Assembly: GCA_049604415.1 (NCBI GenBank)
Contig: JBMYTN010000018.1
Span: forward strand, 1 to 64,000
Direction: 5' to 3'
DNA from: JBMYTN01 sp049604415
GTDB taxonomy: Bacteria; Pseudomonadota; Alphaproteobacteria; Rhodospirillales; Rhodospirillaceae
DNA length: 64,000 nt
Each line of letters starts with the position of its first letter. Within the stretch, counting starts at the first letter, position 1. The notes below the pieces were generated by a model. It worked only from the letters and a program-made list of their open reading frames with translations, ran no database searches and was not told the DNA's origin. Below, piece after piece: positions 35,318-43,913 of this stretch. The position numbers and the translations under genes are program-made.

Positions 35318-38119
35318 TTGCAGGAGGCACTGCGGGACCTCCGGGAGCTTCGGGCGCTGCGCAATCGCGAAGCCGCAGCCTTACGGGACTCCTTGGCCAT
35401 GGTCGACCTGCTGCGCAGCACCGGCGGGGCCACGACCCAAGCCGACGTGCTCACCGCTCTGTTGGCAGCAGTCCTCCGCCATAGCGGGGCCGATGGCGTG
35501 GTCATCGCCGGGCTGGATGACGGGGTGCCCCGGACCTATCAGGCTGTCGGCAGCGCCAACCGCGACCTGCGCCTGCCCGCCGCGCTGTTTGCGGAGCCTG
35601 AGGCCACCATTCTGGCCGACCTGCATCTGGGCTCCTGGGCCAAGCCGCTCACGGACAGCGCCCGGGCCTTTCACGCGGTGATGCGCGCCCCGTTGGCCCT
35701 GCCCGGCGTGACCGGCGGATGTGTCATCGCCCTCTCCAAGCAAGCCGAGGCCTATGGGTCGGAGGATCTCGACTTTTTGGTCAAGCTGGCCGATGTGGCG
35801 CGCCAGGCCCTGTCCCGGGTGGCGTTGGTGGAACATAATGCGATCTTGGCGGCGGTCATTGACGGCGCGGAGGCCAGCATCACCATTGCCGATGCCCGCG
35901 ACCACAGCTTGCCGCTGATCTATGTGAACCAGGCCTTTTGTCGCCTGAGCGGCTATGAGCCCGAGGAGGTGCTGGGGCGCAATTGCCGGTTCCTCAGCGT
36001 CGAACCCAAGGACTCCCCGGAGCGGACCCGGCTGCGCCAAGTGATCCGCGATTTTGACACCGGGACCTTTGTTCTGCGCAATCAGCGCAAAAATGGTGAC
36101 CTGTTCTGGAACCGGCTGACGATCTACCCGGTCTATGGCCAAACCCGGAAGATCGACTATCTGGTTGCCTCGCAAAGTGATGTCACCGCAGAGCGAGACG
36201 CCCAGGACCAGCGCGACCAGGCCAAGGCCAATTTGGCCACCGCCCTGTCCTCAACCAATCAGGGCTTTTTACTACTGGATCCGGATGGCCTGATCATTTT
36301 CGCCAACAGCCGGTTCCGGCGCTTTTTCGAAACCGAACAGGCCAGTTGGACCAGCGGCCAGCCCTATCGGGAGGTCTATCAGCGTCGCTTGCGCGATACG
36401 GGGCTCAGCGCCCAAGACGCCGCCGCCATCGCCGAGAAGCGTTTTCGCACCATGTACAGCATGCCCACCGTGCGCGAGATGGTGCTGGGCGATGGCCGGG
36501 TGCTGATGGTCAATGACCAGCCCACCGACAATGGCGGGGCCGTCACGGTCGTCACCGATGTCACCAATCTGAAGGTGGCGGAGCGCAAGCTGGAGGAGCG
36601 GGCCGCCGCCATCGATGCAGCCCAGGACGGTATTGCCATCACCGATGATGCGGGCCTGTTCACCTATATGAACTCCAGTCATCTGGCCATGTTCGGCTTC
36701 GCGGAGGAAAAGGCCATCCTCGGTCGGCCCTGGTCGGATCTCTACCGCCCGGAACAGGCCGATTATTTGCGCAAGGCCGCCTTCCCGCAGCTGGAACGCT
36801 CGGGCACCTGGCGTGGCGAGGTGGTCGGCAAAACCGCCGACGGCCAGCCGGTGCATCAGGAAATTAGCCTGACCCGCATGCCCCATATCGGCTTGATCTG
36901 TGTGACCCGGGATGTGTCGGACAAAAGGCGGATCGAGGCCGAGCAATCCAAGCTGCGCGATCAGCTCCAGACCGCGAAACGCCAAGAGGCCATTGGCCGT
37001 CTGGCCGCCGAGGTCGCCCATGACTTCAACAATCTGATCTCCGTCGTCGCAGGCTCCGCCACCCTGCTGCAAGCGGATCTGGAGCCGGAGCACCCGTCGC
37101 AAAAACAAGTCTCCCGGATCCTGTCCGCCGGGCAGCGCGCCATGGAGCTGGTCAACCGCATATTGGATTTCGGCAAGCGCGCCATGGACATCCGTGATGT
37201 GGATCTGACACTGCCCCTGAAAGAGGCCGCCGAGCTGGTGCGCAGCGCTTTACCAGATACGATTGCCCTAGATATGCGTCTGCCCGACGATCCGTGCATC
37301 ATCCCCACCGACCATGGCCGGATCGTGCAGATCGTCACCAATCTATGTCTGAACGCCCGCGATGCCATCACGGTTTCGACCGGATCCATTCGCGTGACGC
37401 TGGACCAAGTGACCCTGCCCCAAGACCACCCGGCACCCGCCATCGGCAAACTCCAGGCGGGCCAGGACTATGCCAAAATCGCCGTGCGCGACAGCGGCAG
37501 CGGCATGTCCGAGGCAGACCAGCAAAAAATCTTCGAGGCCTATTACTCCACCAAAGGCGCGACGGGCACCGGCCTCGGTCTGGCCATTGTGTCCTCTGAG
37601 GTCACGGCGGCCCGGGGTGCGATCTGTGTTTCCTCGGAGCCCGGGCGCGGATCGACCTTCGAGATCTATTTGCCCATGGTCCGCCCGGCCCCTCGGGCCT
37701 CGGAGGTCGCCGCCATCGGCAAACAAAAGCAGCCCCCAGGCAAGCGGGCCCTGACCGGCACGACCATTTTGGTCTGCGACGATGTGGAGGAGGTCGCCGA
37801 GATCATCGCCACCTTGCTGACCAAGGCCGGGGCGGAGACGGCGATTTGCACCCATCCCGAGGACGCCTTGGAGGCCATTCTCGACAGCCCGGAAGACTGG
37901 TCCGCCCTGATCACCGATTTCGACATGCCGGAAATGTCCGGCGAGGACCTGGCCTGGCGGATCCGCAATCAGGTCGACGGCTTCCCGATCATCCTCTGTT
38001 CAGCCTTCAGTCACGATCACCCGCAAGGACAACCCTTTGATGGCCATTTGACAAAGCCGGTGAACTCGGAAAGACTCATTCGCACCTGTCTTGACGCCAT
38101 CCAGCTCCACAAAAAGTAA
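35318..38119 (+). CDS. LOV-domain hybrid sensor histidine kinase
   Basis: About 933 residues. Order: short coiled coil; GAF-like domain (about 30-165); a LOV domain (about 180-300) with the flavin-adduct motif GRNCRFLS (Cys223, codon 35984-35986) and RKNGDLFWNRLTIYPV; two PAS domains (about 310-420, 425-545); HisKA with EVAHDFNNLISVV (His568); HATPase (VRDSGSGM, GTGLGLAIVSSEV); and a receiver domain with Asp867 in TDFDMPEMSG. The Cys indicates blue-light sensing by flavin adduct formation. The TTG start is uncertain; the frame extends a little upstream. It is cytoplasmic, divergent from the glycosyltransferase fusion, and followed by a response regulator. Confidence 0.88.
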   Translation: MQEALRDLRELRALRNREAAALRDSLAMVDLLRSTGGATTQADVLTALLAAVLRHSGADGVVIAGLDDGVPRTYQAVGSANRDLRLPAALFAEPEATILADLHLGSWAKPLTDSARAFHAVMRAPLALPGVTGGCVIALSKQAEAYGSEDLDFLVKLADVARQALSRVALVEHNAILAAVIDGAEASITIADARDHSLPLIYVNQAFCRLSGYEPEEVLGRNCRFLSVEPKDSPERTRLRQVIRDFDTGTFVLRNQRKNGDLFWNRLTIYPVYGQTRKIDYLVASQSDVTAERDAQDQRDQAKANLATALSSTNQGFLLLDPDGLIIFANSRFRRFFETEQASWTSGQPYREVYQRRLRDTGLSAQDAAAIAEKRFRTMYSMPTVREMVLGDGRVLMVNDQPTDNGGAVTVVTDVTNLKVAERKLEERAAAIDAAQDGIAITDDAGLFTYMNSSHLAMFGFAEEKAILGRPWSDLYRPEQADYLRKAAFPQLERSGTWRGEVVGKTADGQPVHQEISLTRMPHIGLICVTRDVSDKRRIEAEQSKLRDQLQTAKRQEAIGRLAAEVAHDFNNLISVVAGSATLLQADLEPEHPSQKQVSRILSAGQRAMELVNRILDFGKRAMDIRDVDLTLPLKEAAELVRSALPDTIALDMRLPDDPCIIPTDHGRIVQIVTNLCLNARDAITVSTGSIRVTLDQVTLPQDHPAPAIGKLQAGQDYAKIAVRDSGSGMSEADQQKIFEAYYSTKGATGTGLGLAIVSSEVTAARGAICVSSEPGRGSTFEIYLPMVRPAPRASEVAAIGKQKQPPGKRALTGTTILVCDDVEEVAEIIATLLTKAGAETAICTHPEDALEAILDSPEDWSALITDFDMPEMSGEDLAWRIRNQVDGFPIILCSAFSHDHPQGQPFDGHLTKPVNSERLIRTCLDAIQLHKK

Positions 38120-38151
38120 TGTGACCATTTTGGACGAACCCAGGAGGTCCT

Positions 38152-38769
38152 GTGCGCATTCTGCTTGCCGATGACCATGAATTGGTGCGGGAAACGATTT
38201 CGTCCTTTTTGGAACGGGAGGGGGGCTTTGAGGTCTCCCATGCCGAAGACCTGCCCCAAGCCTTGGACGCCATAAAGGCCAGCGGTCCGTTTGATCTGGT
38301 TTTGCTCGATTACAGCATGCCGGGCATGGATGGGTTGGCGGGCCTGGCCCAAGCCACCGCCGAGAATGGCAAGGACAGCGTGGCCATCATGTCCGGGACT
38401 GCGGACCGCTCCATCGCCCAAGAGGCCTTGGAAGCCGGGGCGGCGGGGTTTTTGCCCAAAACCATGGCGGCCAAATCCCTGATCCATGCGGTCCGGTTCA
38501 TGCTGGCGGGCGAGCAATATGCCCCGATCAAATTCATGACCGAGCCCAGCGCCGCAGAGCAGCCCCATCCGCTGAAGGACAGTTTGTCGGAACGGGAGTT
38601 CGAAGTCCTGGGTGCCCTGTGCCGGGGCCTGTCGAACAAGGAAATCGCCCGGGAGCTGGACCTGCAAGAGGTCACCATCAAGCTGCATGTGAAGACACTC
38701 TGCCGCAAGCTTGATGCCCGCAACCGCACCCAGGCGGCCATGATCGCCAAGGATCAGGGCCTGTTTTAG
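38152..38769 (+). CDS. LuxR/FixJ-type response regulator
   Basis: A 205-residue regulator. The receiver domain (ILLADDHELVRETISSFL, phospho-acceptor Asp53 in LLDYSMPGMDG) is followed by a LuxR-type HTH (LSEREFEVLGALCRGLSNKEIARELDLQEVTIKLHVKTL split over two helices). The GTG at 38152 has AGGAGG four nt upstream. It begins 32 nt after the LOV kinase and is its likely partner. Target genes are probably nearby polysaccharide genes, which is inference. Confidence 0.93.
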   Translation: MRILLADDHELVRETISSFLEREGGFEVSHAEDLPQALDAIKASGPFDLVLLDYSMPGMDGLAGLAQATAENGKDSVAIMSGTADRSIAQEALEAGAAGFLPKTMAAKSLIHAVRFMLAGEQYAPIKFMTEPSAAEQPHPLKDSLSEREFEVLGALCRGLSNKEIARELDLQEVTIKLHVKTLCRKLDARNRTQAAMIAKDQGLF

Positions 38770-38933
38770 GGCCACATAGGGTCGCTGGCAGCCACCATCC
38801 CGTCCTGAACTATACTTTTGAGTAGCGATTGCATCGGATGAGCGTGCGGCTTCACCCTATGCGACCAAGCAGCGAAGCCGCCTTCTTGAGATAGTTGGGT
38901 CCAGACAACGCCCCCTGACGGGAGTCCGGACCC

Positions 38934-40733
38934 TTGACCTATTTCAAAGCCCCCAACGTTCCCAACGCCCCCAGCGCCGCCAGCATCCCCGCGCAGACCG
39001 GCCACCCCACCGACTTCACCGGCCCCGTGGCCCCGCTGACCTCTGAGGGCCTGCAGCCGCCAATCTCGCTCACGCCCCCCCAAAACCCCTCCGACGGCGC
39101 GGGCGGACAGGATCCGGTGCGCGGTGATGCCAGCGCGGTGGAGACGAAAAAACCAGGTCTACTGCGCCGGATCTGGGCCAAGACCCCAAAGGTCAGCCGC
39201 ATCATTCGCGGTGGGCAAATCGGCGATCTTGGCCGTCTGCCGCGCTATATCGCACTCCTGGTCCTGGCCTTGGCCGCGATCTGGGGTCCGATCACCAGCT
39301 ATGTCACCCTGGCCCCGAAAAGCTATACCTCCGAAGTCGCGCTGATCCTGCCGGGCTCCGGGGCGTCGGCCTCCGTGACCCTGTCCGAGATCGGTCAGGC
39401 CTCCTCTTTCGCCAACTCGCCCTATGCCAGCAGCAGCGTCAGCCCGACGGAGACCTATAAGCGTCTGCTCGGGGCCCGGCGGGTGCTGTCGGCGGCGGCG
39501 GCCAGCCTGGATCTGTCCCTGGAGGGCTTCGGCAAACCCCGGGTCAAGCTGGTGGATTTGACCGGATTTATTCTGTTCGAAATGAGCGGCCCAAGCCCGG
39601 AAGAGGCTCGGCTGCGCGCAGAGGCTTTGACCCAAGCCTTTTTCCGCGAGCTGGACATGCTGCGCGCCGATGAACGCGACCACCGCATGCGTGCGAGCAA
39701 CACGGCGATTGCGGATTATGAAGTCACCGTGGCCTCGATCCGCGACAAGATCCAGATCCTGCAAACCGAGACGGAACTGTATTCGGTCGGACAGTATCAT
39801 GCCCTGGTCTCCACCGCCGAAGTCCTGCGCAGCGACCTCAACATGGTCGATGCGGAGCTGCGCATGCTGGCGGCGCAAATCACCACCCTCACCGCCGCCC
39901 TGGGCATGACCCCGGAAACCGCTGCCCTGTCCTTAAAACTGCATGCGGATCCGGAAATGCGCTCTTTGGCCTCTGCCCTTGGCGAAGCCTCTGCGGCGCT
40001 GAGCGAGGTGCGCGGCGTCTATGGCGAGAACCACCCGAAAGTGGTCCAGGCCCGGGGCAACACCAATGGTGTGCGCGCCCGGATGGCTCAGCATGCCCGG
40101 ACCCTGACCGGGTCGGACAACCCGCAAATCCTGGCCGAGATCGAGCTGCTGGAAGATGGCCAGCGCGCCGCTTTGCTCTCCGGCTTGATCAGCGCCGAAG
40201 CGGAGCAAAAAGGCTTGGTCACCAAGCGCGCCCGTTTGGCCGAACAATTGGAGACCGACCTGGTCCGGATCCGGTCCTTAACCGCTGCGTCGGCCCAGCT
40301 TGATGACCTGAACCGGGATTATCAGGTGGCCGAGGCCGTGTTCGCGTCGGCTTTGGCCAAAACCAACACCACCAAATCCGACCTCTATGCCTCCTATCCG
40401 CTGGTGCAGGTGCTGCAAGAGGCCTCGCTGCCTGAAAAGCCGTCCTCGCCGAACAAAAAGCTGGCGATCCTGGCCGGTGTGGCCGCTTGCCTGTTCCTGG
40501 TCATCGGTCTGGTGCTGTCTTGGCTGCGCCGCCCGATCATCGACAAGATCAGCGCCGGGATCCTGAAGCCCACCAGCCCAGACTCTAATGGCCCGGCATC
40601 CACCAGCCCAGAAACCGCTGGCCCAAAAACCACCGGCCCAGGAACCACCGGCCCAGAAACCACCGGCCCAGAAACCACTGGCCTAGGAACCACTGGCCCA
40701 GAGCCCACCAAACCGGCGGGGCAAGGCGCATGA
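38934..40733 (+). CDS. Wzz/GumC-type polysaccharide chain-length/co-polymerase protein
   Basis: A 599-residue inner-membrane protein. A cytoplasmic Pro/Ala-rich N-terminus (1-100) leads to a helix (about 103-125), a long periplasmic coiled region, and a second helix (about 510-530). The segment before it (LNRDYQVAEAVFASALAKT, SYPLVQVLQEASLPEKPSSPNK) is typical of Wzz/GumC proteins. No kinase domain follows. The C-terminal tail is a repeat of TTGPE-like pentapeptides, unusual for the family. The start is TTG with GGGAG upstream. The next gene starts within its stop (ATGA). Confidence 0.85.
   Translation: MTYFKAPNVPNAPSAASIPAQTGHPTDFTGPVAPLTSEGLQPPISLTPPQNPSDGAGGQDPVRGDASAVETKKPGLLRRIWAKTPKVSRIIRGGQIGDLGRLPRYIALLVLALAAIWGPITSYVTLAPKSYTSEVALILPGSGASASVTLSEIGQASSFANSPYASSSVSPTETYKRLLGARRVLSAAAASLDLSLEGFGKPRVKLVDLTGFILFEMSGPSPEEARLRAEALTQAFFRELDMLRADERDHRMRASNTAIADYEVTVASIRDKIQILQTETELYSVGQYHALVSTAEVLRSDLNMVDAELRMLAAQITTLTAALGMTPETAALSLKLHADPEMRSLASALGEASAALSEVRGVYGENHPKVVQARGNTNGVRARMAQHARTLTGSDNPQILAEIELLEDGQRAALLSGLISAEAEQKGLVTKRARLAEQLETDLVRIRSLTAASAQLDDLNRDYQVAEAVFASALAKTNTTKSDLYASYPLVQVLQEASLPEKPSSPNKKLAILAGVAACLFLVIGLVLSWLRRPIIDKISAGILKPTSPDSNGPASTSPETAGPKTTGPGTTGPETTGPETTGLGTTGPEPTKPAGQGA
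40590..40710 (+). repeat. 15-bp coding repeat at the wzz-like 3' end
   Basis: Repeated units of ACCACCGGCCCAGAA-type encode Thr-Thr-Gly-Pro-Glu about seven times near the C-terminus of the chain-length protein. The units keep frame, so copy number could vary freely. Confidence 0.75.
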
Positions 40734-42001
40734 GTGCCGCAGAACAGGCCCTCAATCCCGTTGAAAAAGGGATTGGGGCCACCATCCGCTGGACATGGTT
40801 GTTCTATGCGGTGGGCGCTTTGTACGTCGTCGGGCCGGTCCTGGCCTGGAGCCTGCTCGGCTTCGCGGTGCTGCTGCTTTATCTCGGCGAGAATGTCCGC
40901 GATGAGCTTAGGACCGCGCCAAAGATCCATCCGGTGCTCTATGCCTGGGTGCTGGGCATGGGGGTGATGCTGGTCGCCCTGTGGGCCGGCCATTTCGACT
41001 GGGGTCTGGGCACCGGCAAGACGATCAAGTCCTCCATTGGCTGGGCCAAGGGCTGGGCGCTGATGGCGATCTTCCCCCTGGTTGGGGCGGTGCTGCCAAT
41101 CCGACGCGCGGTGCTGGTCCGGGCGCAATGTGTGCTCGGCCTGTGGACCCTGTTGATCTTCCCGGTCCTGTTCATCGCCCCCTTGATCGGCCTGCCGGAG
41201 CGGATTTTTGTCTCACCCTTGAAGGCCGTCGGCGGCCCCGGCCCGGAATATTTCACGGTCTATTTTTACACCTTGGACCCATCAAGCTGGACGCCGCGCT
41301 GGCAGTTTTTCGCCCCCTGGTCGCCCTTTGCCGGGTTGTTGGGGGTGATCATGATATTGTTTGCTTTGGAGGACAAAGACCGCCGCTGGCTGATCGCCGG
41401 GGTCATTGGCGGTCTGCTCATGGTCTATTTCTCCAAATCCCGCATGAGCATGGTCGCCCTGGTGGTCTGCACCGTCGGTCCCCGGATGATGCCGCTGTTG
41501 CTGCGCTCCTGGGCCTGGGGGCTGGGCACCGCCTTTGCGGTCTCCATGGCGGCCCTGGCGCAACCTTTGCTCCAAACCATCGGGGATGGCATCACCGCCT
41601 TCAAATCCGCCCGGGCGGATTCAACCCGGGTGCGGGAGGCCTTGCAGCGGATCGCCCATGAACGCTGGGAGGGCGAAGCCTATTGGTTCGGCCATGGCAC
41701 CGTGGAGCCCGGCCCGCATTTGGTGGAATATATGCCCATTGGCAGCCATCACACTTGGTTTGGCCTGTTGTTCGTCAAAGGCCTGGTCGGCTTTGGCGCG
41801 TTGGTGGTGCCCATGGCCTGGCATTTTCTGGTCGTTGCCATTGATGCGACCCGCAGCGCCCGAGGCCGCCTGCCGCTGGGCTTGTTCCTGGTCATGTTTA
41901 TCCTGACCTTCGGCGAGAATATTGAGATCGAAGCCTATTTGATCTGGCCCGCCTTGTTGATGCTGGGCATCCATTGCCGCGAGATCCTGGAAAGCCGCTG
42001 A
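40730..42001 (+). CDS. O-antigen ligase/polymerase-like membrane protein
   Basis: A 423-residue protein with about ten hydrophobic helices and a larger periplasmic loop (about 290-345) holding RADSTRVREALQRIAHERW and the GHGTVEPGPHLVEY region, as in Wzy_C-type O-antigen ligases and polymerases. It is translationally coupled to the Wzz-like gene through ATGA, matching the usual pairing of polymerase and chain-length regulator. Whether it polymerises or ligates cannot be told. Confidence 0.8.
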   Translation: MSAAEQALNPVEKGIGATIRWTWLFYAVGALYVVGPVLAWSLLGFAVLLLYLGENVRDELRTAPKIHPVLYAWVLGMGVMLVALWAGHFDWGLGTGKTIKSSIGWAKGWALMAIFPLVGAVLPIRRAVLVRAQCVLGLWTLLIFPVLFIAPLIGLPERIFVSPLKAVGGPGPEYFTVYFYTLDPSSWTPRWQFFAPWSPFAGLLGVIMILFALEDKDRRWLIAGVIGGLLMVYFSKSRMSMVALVVCTVGPRMMPLLLRSWAWGLGTAFAVSMAALAQPLLQTIGDGITAFKSARADSTRVREALQRIAHERWEGEAYWFGHGTVEPGPHLVEYMPIGSHHTWFGLLFVKGLVGFGALVVPMAWHFLVVAIDATRSARGRLPLGLFLVMFILTFGENIEIEAYLIWPALLMLGIHCREILESR

Positions 42002-42057
42002 TCAAAACAAGGCCCTAAGCCTATGGCCCCAAGCCCAAGACCCAAAGCCCAAGATCC

Positions 42058-42089
42058 AAAACCCCGTGGACGCCGTCTGCGGGGTTTTT
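42058..42089 (+). terminator. rho-independent terminator of the wzz-wzy transcript
   Basis: AAAACCCCG and CGGGGTTTTT flank a 13-nt loop that itself contains GACG/CGTC. The stem with its T-run lies 57 nt past the polymerase-like gene. Confidence 0.8.
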
Positions 42090-42102
42090 GGGCGTGGGAC
42101 TG

Positions 42103-42120
42103 CAACTGCATATGTAGTTG
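42103..42120. repeat. dispersed palindrome, copy 3
   Basis: CAACTGCATATGTAGTTG, intergenic, right after the terminator. One mismatch between half-sites. Confidence 0.75.
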
Positions 42121-42213
42121 AGGGCTCGGGGGCGGGTCCTATCCTTCGAGCAAAGCGCCTCTGTCGCGGGGCCGCCCGTGACCCCCAGCCGCGGACCTCT
42201 GGACCTAGGGCTG

Positions 42214-42231
42214 CAACTACATATGTAGTTA
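42214..42231. repeat. dispersed palindrome, copy 4
   Basis: CAACTACATATGTAGTTA, containing a perfect 16-bp palindrome at 42215-42230. It is 111 nt from copy 3, and both are preceded by CTGCAAC or similar. Confidence 0.75.
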
Positions 42232-42286
42232 CGAACTGGCGCGCGGCTCTGCCCCATCGCGGTCCGTCTGACATGGAGGGCGGGCC

Positions 42287-42502
42287 TCAGACTTTATCCA
42301 AAGCCTCCTGTAAGGCATCTATGGAGAAACCCTCTTCCACCCCGCTTTCAAGACCTTCCGTGATCAGCTTTTGCATTTCGTGATGGGCGGCGAGGCGCTC
42401 CTGCGTATGGCTCATAGGGTTGGGATCCACCTGCAGCCTTTTCCCGCTGCGGTCCTGCGAGTGCTGGGGGCTGTCAGCCTGTCCACTCTTAGGATTTGTC
42501 AT
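42287..42502 (-). CDS. small hypothetical protein, possibly ParD/antitoxin-like
   Basis: A 71-residue protein from ATG 42502, which has AGAGG seven nt upstream. The C-terminal part (HHEMQKLITEGLESGVEEGF) resembles the tail of ParD/CC2985-type antitoxins, but the N-terminal ribbon-helix-helix is not clear and no toxin gene lies next to it. Treat as hypothetical; it may be an orphan antitoxin. Confidence 0.5.
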   Translation of the reverse strand: MTNPKSGQADSPQHSQDRSGKRLQVDPNPMSHTQERLAAHHEMQKLITEGLESGVEEGFSIDALQEALDKV

Positions 42503-42612
42503 GATCGAACCTCTTTCCTGGGCGTTGGCGCACCGCGCCTTGACCATGATCATTACCATGACCAATGGGATTGTGGGTCTGGGACTTGGCGTCAACACCG
42601 CCCACCCCACAC

Positions 42613-42642
42613 AAAAAACCCCGGAGGACGGATCCTCCGGGG
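42613..42642 (-). terminator. rho-independent terminator of the minus-strand glycosyltransferase genes
   Basis: CCCCGGAGGA (42619-42628) and TCCTCCGGGG (42633-42642) form a ten-bp stem with a four-nt loop; on the minus strand it is followed by six T. It lies just past the GT4 stop at 42668. Confidence 0.88.
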
Positions 42643-42667
42643 CCTCGCCACCAAACGGGATGACGGG

Positions 42668-43768
42668 TTAGATCTGCTTGAACGACCGGCTTGGGACCGG
42701 CAGACCCAGGGCGATACCCGCAGGGGACGCCGCTTGGCCAATGGCGGCATCGGCTTTGACGCGCGGCGGGGTGGCTTGAACCTCGCCCCGGTTTGACAGG
42801 GCGTCAAACAGGCTCATCCACTGCCCGACAAAGCGGTCCTCGGCCTTCAAGGCATGTTGACGGCCTTGGATGCCCCGGCGCGGCAGGCCCCAATCGGACA
42901 GGCCGGTCATCACATCGGCCCAGGCTTCGACACTGCCCCCGGCGACGGCCACTGCACCGCCTGCCACATGCTCGGTGTAACCATCCGCAGCGGCGCAGAA
43001 CACCGCCCGACCGGCGGCTTGGGCCTCCAAGGCCACCAGGCCAAACGGCTCCCAGCGGGAGGGCATCAAAACCACATCGCATTGGGCCATGGCCGCTGCC
43101 GGATCCTTGGCGAAACCATGGAAGCGGATCCGCTCATGGCCTTGGGCCAGGGCTTCCAGCGCCGCTCGGTCTGGACCATCGCCATGGATCTCCAACGTAA
43201 AGTCCGGATCGGCGGCCAAAAATGCCTTGATGGCAATGTCAAAGCCCTTCTGGCGGTGCAGGCGGCCGATCAGGCCCACCCGTTCCGGCTTGGCTTTCAG
43301 CGACACTTCCAAACCTAGAAACGGCGCCAGATCAACAACTGGACGGATGGTGGTCAGGGCCTCGCGCGACACCAGACCATGGCGCAAGATCCACTCTTCC
43401 TGGCCGCTGCTGACCGCAACCACCTTATCAAACAGCGCATAGCAAGACCGCAGCAAGGCGGTGAAGCGCTTATAGGGCACGACATTGGCGGCGACAAAGC
43501 CAGCGCTATAGCTGTGCTCCACATGGATCAGCGGCAGTTTCGGATGCAAAGCCCGCAGGGCAAAGAACATCGGCACGCTGCGCCAGTTCACCGACAAATG
43601 GGACACAAGAATGTCGGCCTTAAAGACGGCGGTGGTCCACTGGCCCTTGCGCAGGGTCCGGATCTCATGGGTGGTCTCGGACGGGCTGAGCGCGGTCAAA
43701 CGCTCAAGCATGCGGGTCACGCCGCCAGCGGTGGTGTCATCAACGAGGTGCAAGATGTGCTTGGTCAT
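42668..43768 (-). CDS. GT4-family glycosyltransferase
   Basis: A 366-residue GT-B enzyme. The C-terminal domain has the donor-binding features of family 4: VGLIGRLHRQKGFDIAIKAF, LEIHGDGPDRAALEAL, and MPSRWEPFGLVALEAQAAGRAV with the EX7E glutamates. It would transfer a nucleotide-sugar-derived residue onto the lipid-linked repeat unit in the cytoplasm. GGAG lies seven nt before the ATG. Last gene of the minus-strand glycosyltransferase/flippase run. Confidence 0.9.
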   Translation of the reverse strand: MTKHILHLVDDTTAGGVTRMLERLTALSPSETTHEIRTLRKGQWTTAVFKADILVSHLSVNWRSVPMFFALRALHPKLPLIHVEHSYSAGFVAANVVPYKRFTALLRSCYALFDKVVAVSSGQEEWILRHGLVSREALTTIRPVVDLAPFLGLEVSLKAKPERVGLIGRLHRQKGFDIAIKAFLAADPDFTLEIHGDGPDRAALEALAQGHERIRFHGFAKDPAAAMAQCDVVLMPSRWEPFGLVALEAQAAGRAVFCAAADGYTEHVAGGAVAVAGGSVEAWADVMTGLSDWGLPRRGIQGRQHALKAEDRFVGQWMSLFDALSNRGEVQATPPRVKADAAIGQAASPAGIALGLPVPSRSFKQI

Positions 43769-43845
43769 GGGAGGTCTCCAGTCTGAAGAGGTTTTTTCAG
43801 GGAGGCCTTGAGCAGGCCTTCCAAGGGTTCAGAGAAAAGGGGAAA

Positions 43846-43900
43846 GAGAGAGTGTGTGTGAGTGAGCGCGTGAGTGATTGAGCGAGCGCGTGAGAGCACC
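43846..43900. repeat. GAGT/GTGA-rich low-complexity spacer
   Basis: The 145-nt gap between two glycosyltransferase genes contains alternating GAGAGTGTGTGTGAGTGAG-like sequence with repeated GAGCGCGTGAG. It is non-coding and simple-sequence in nature. Confidence 0.6.
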
Positions 43901-43913
43901 CCGGTAGGCCCGA

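Noticed and set aside
35080..35484. A 134-residue open frame before the LOV kinase
   Set aside because: Low-complexity translation without homology, overlapping the kinase start in another frame.
42002..42274. Minus-strand frames reading TTYVV/YICSCS-like repeats
   Set aside because: The repetition comes from the two CATATG palindromes and the terminator; there is no coding signature or ribosome site.
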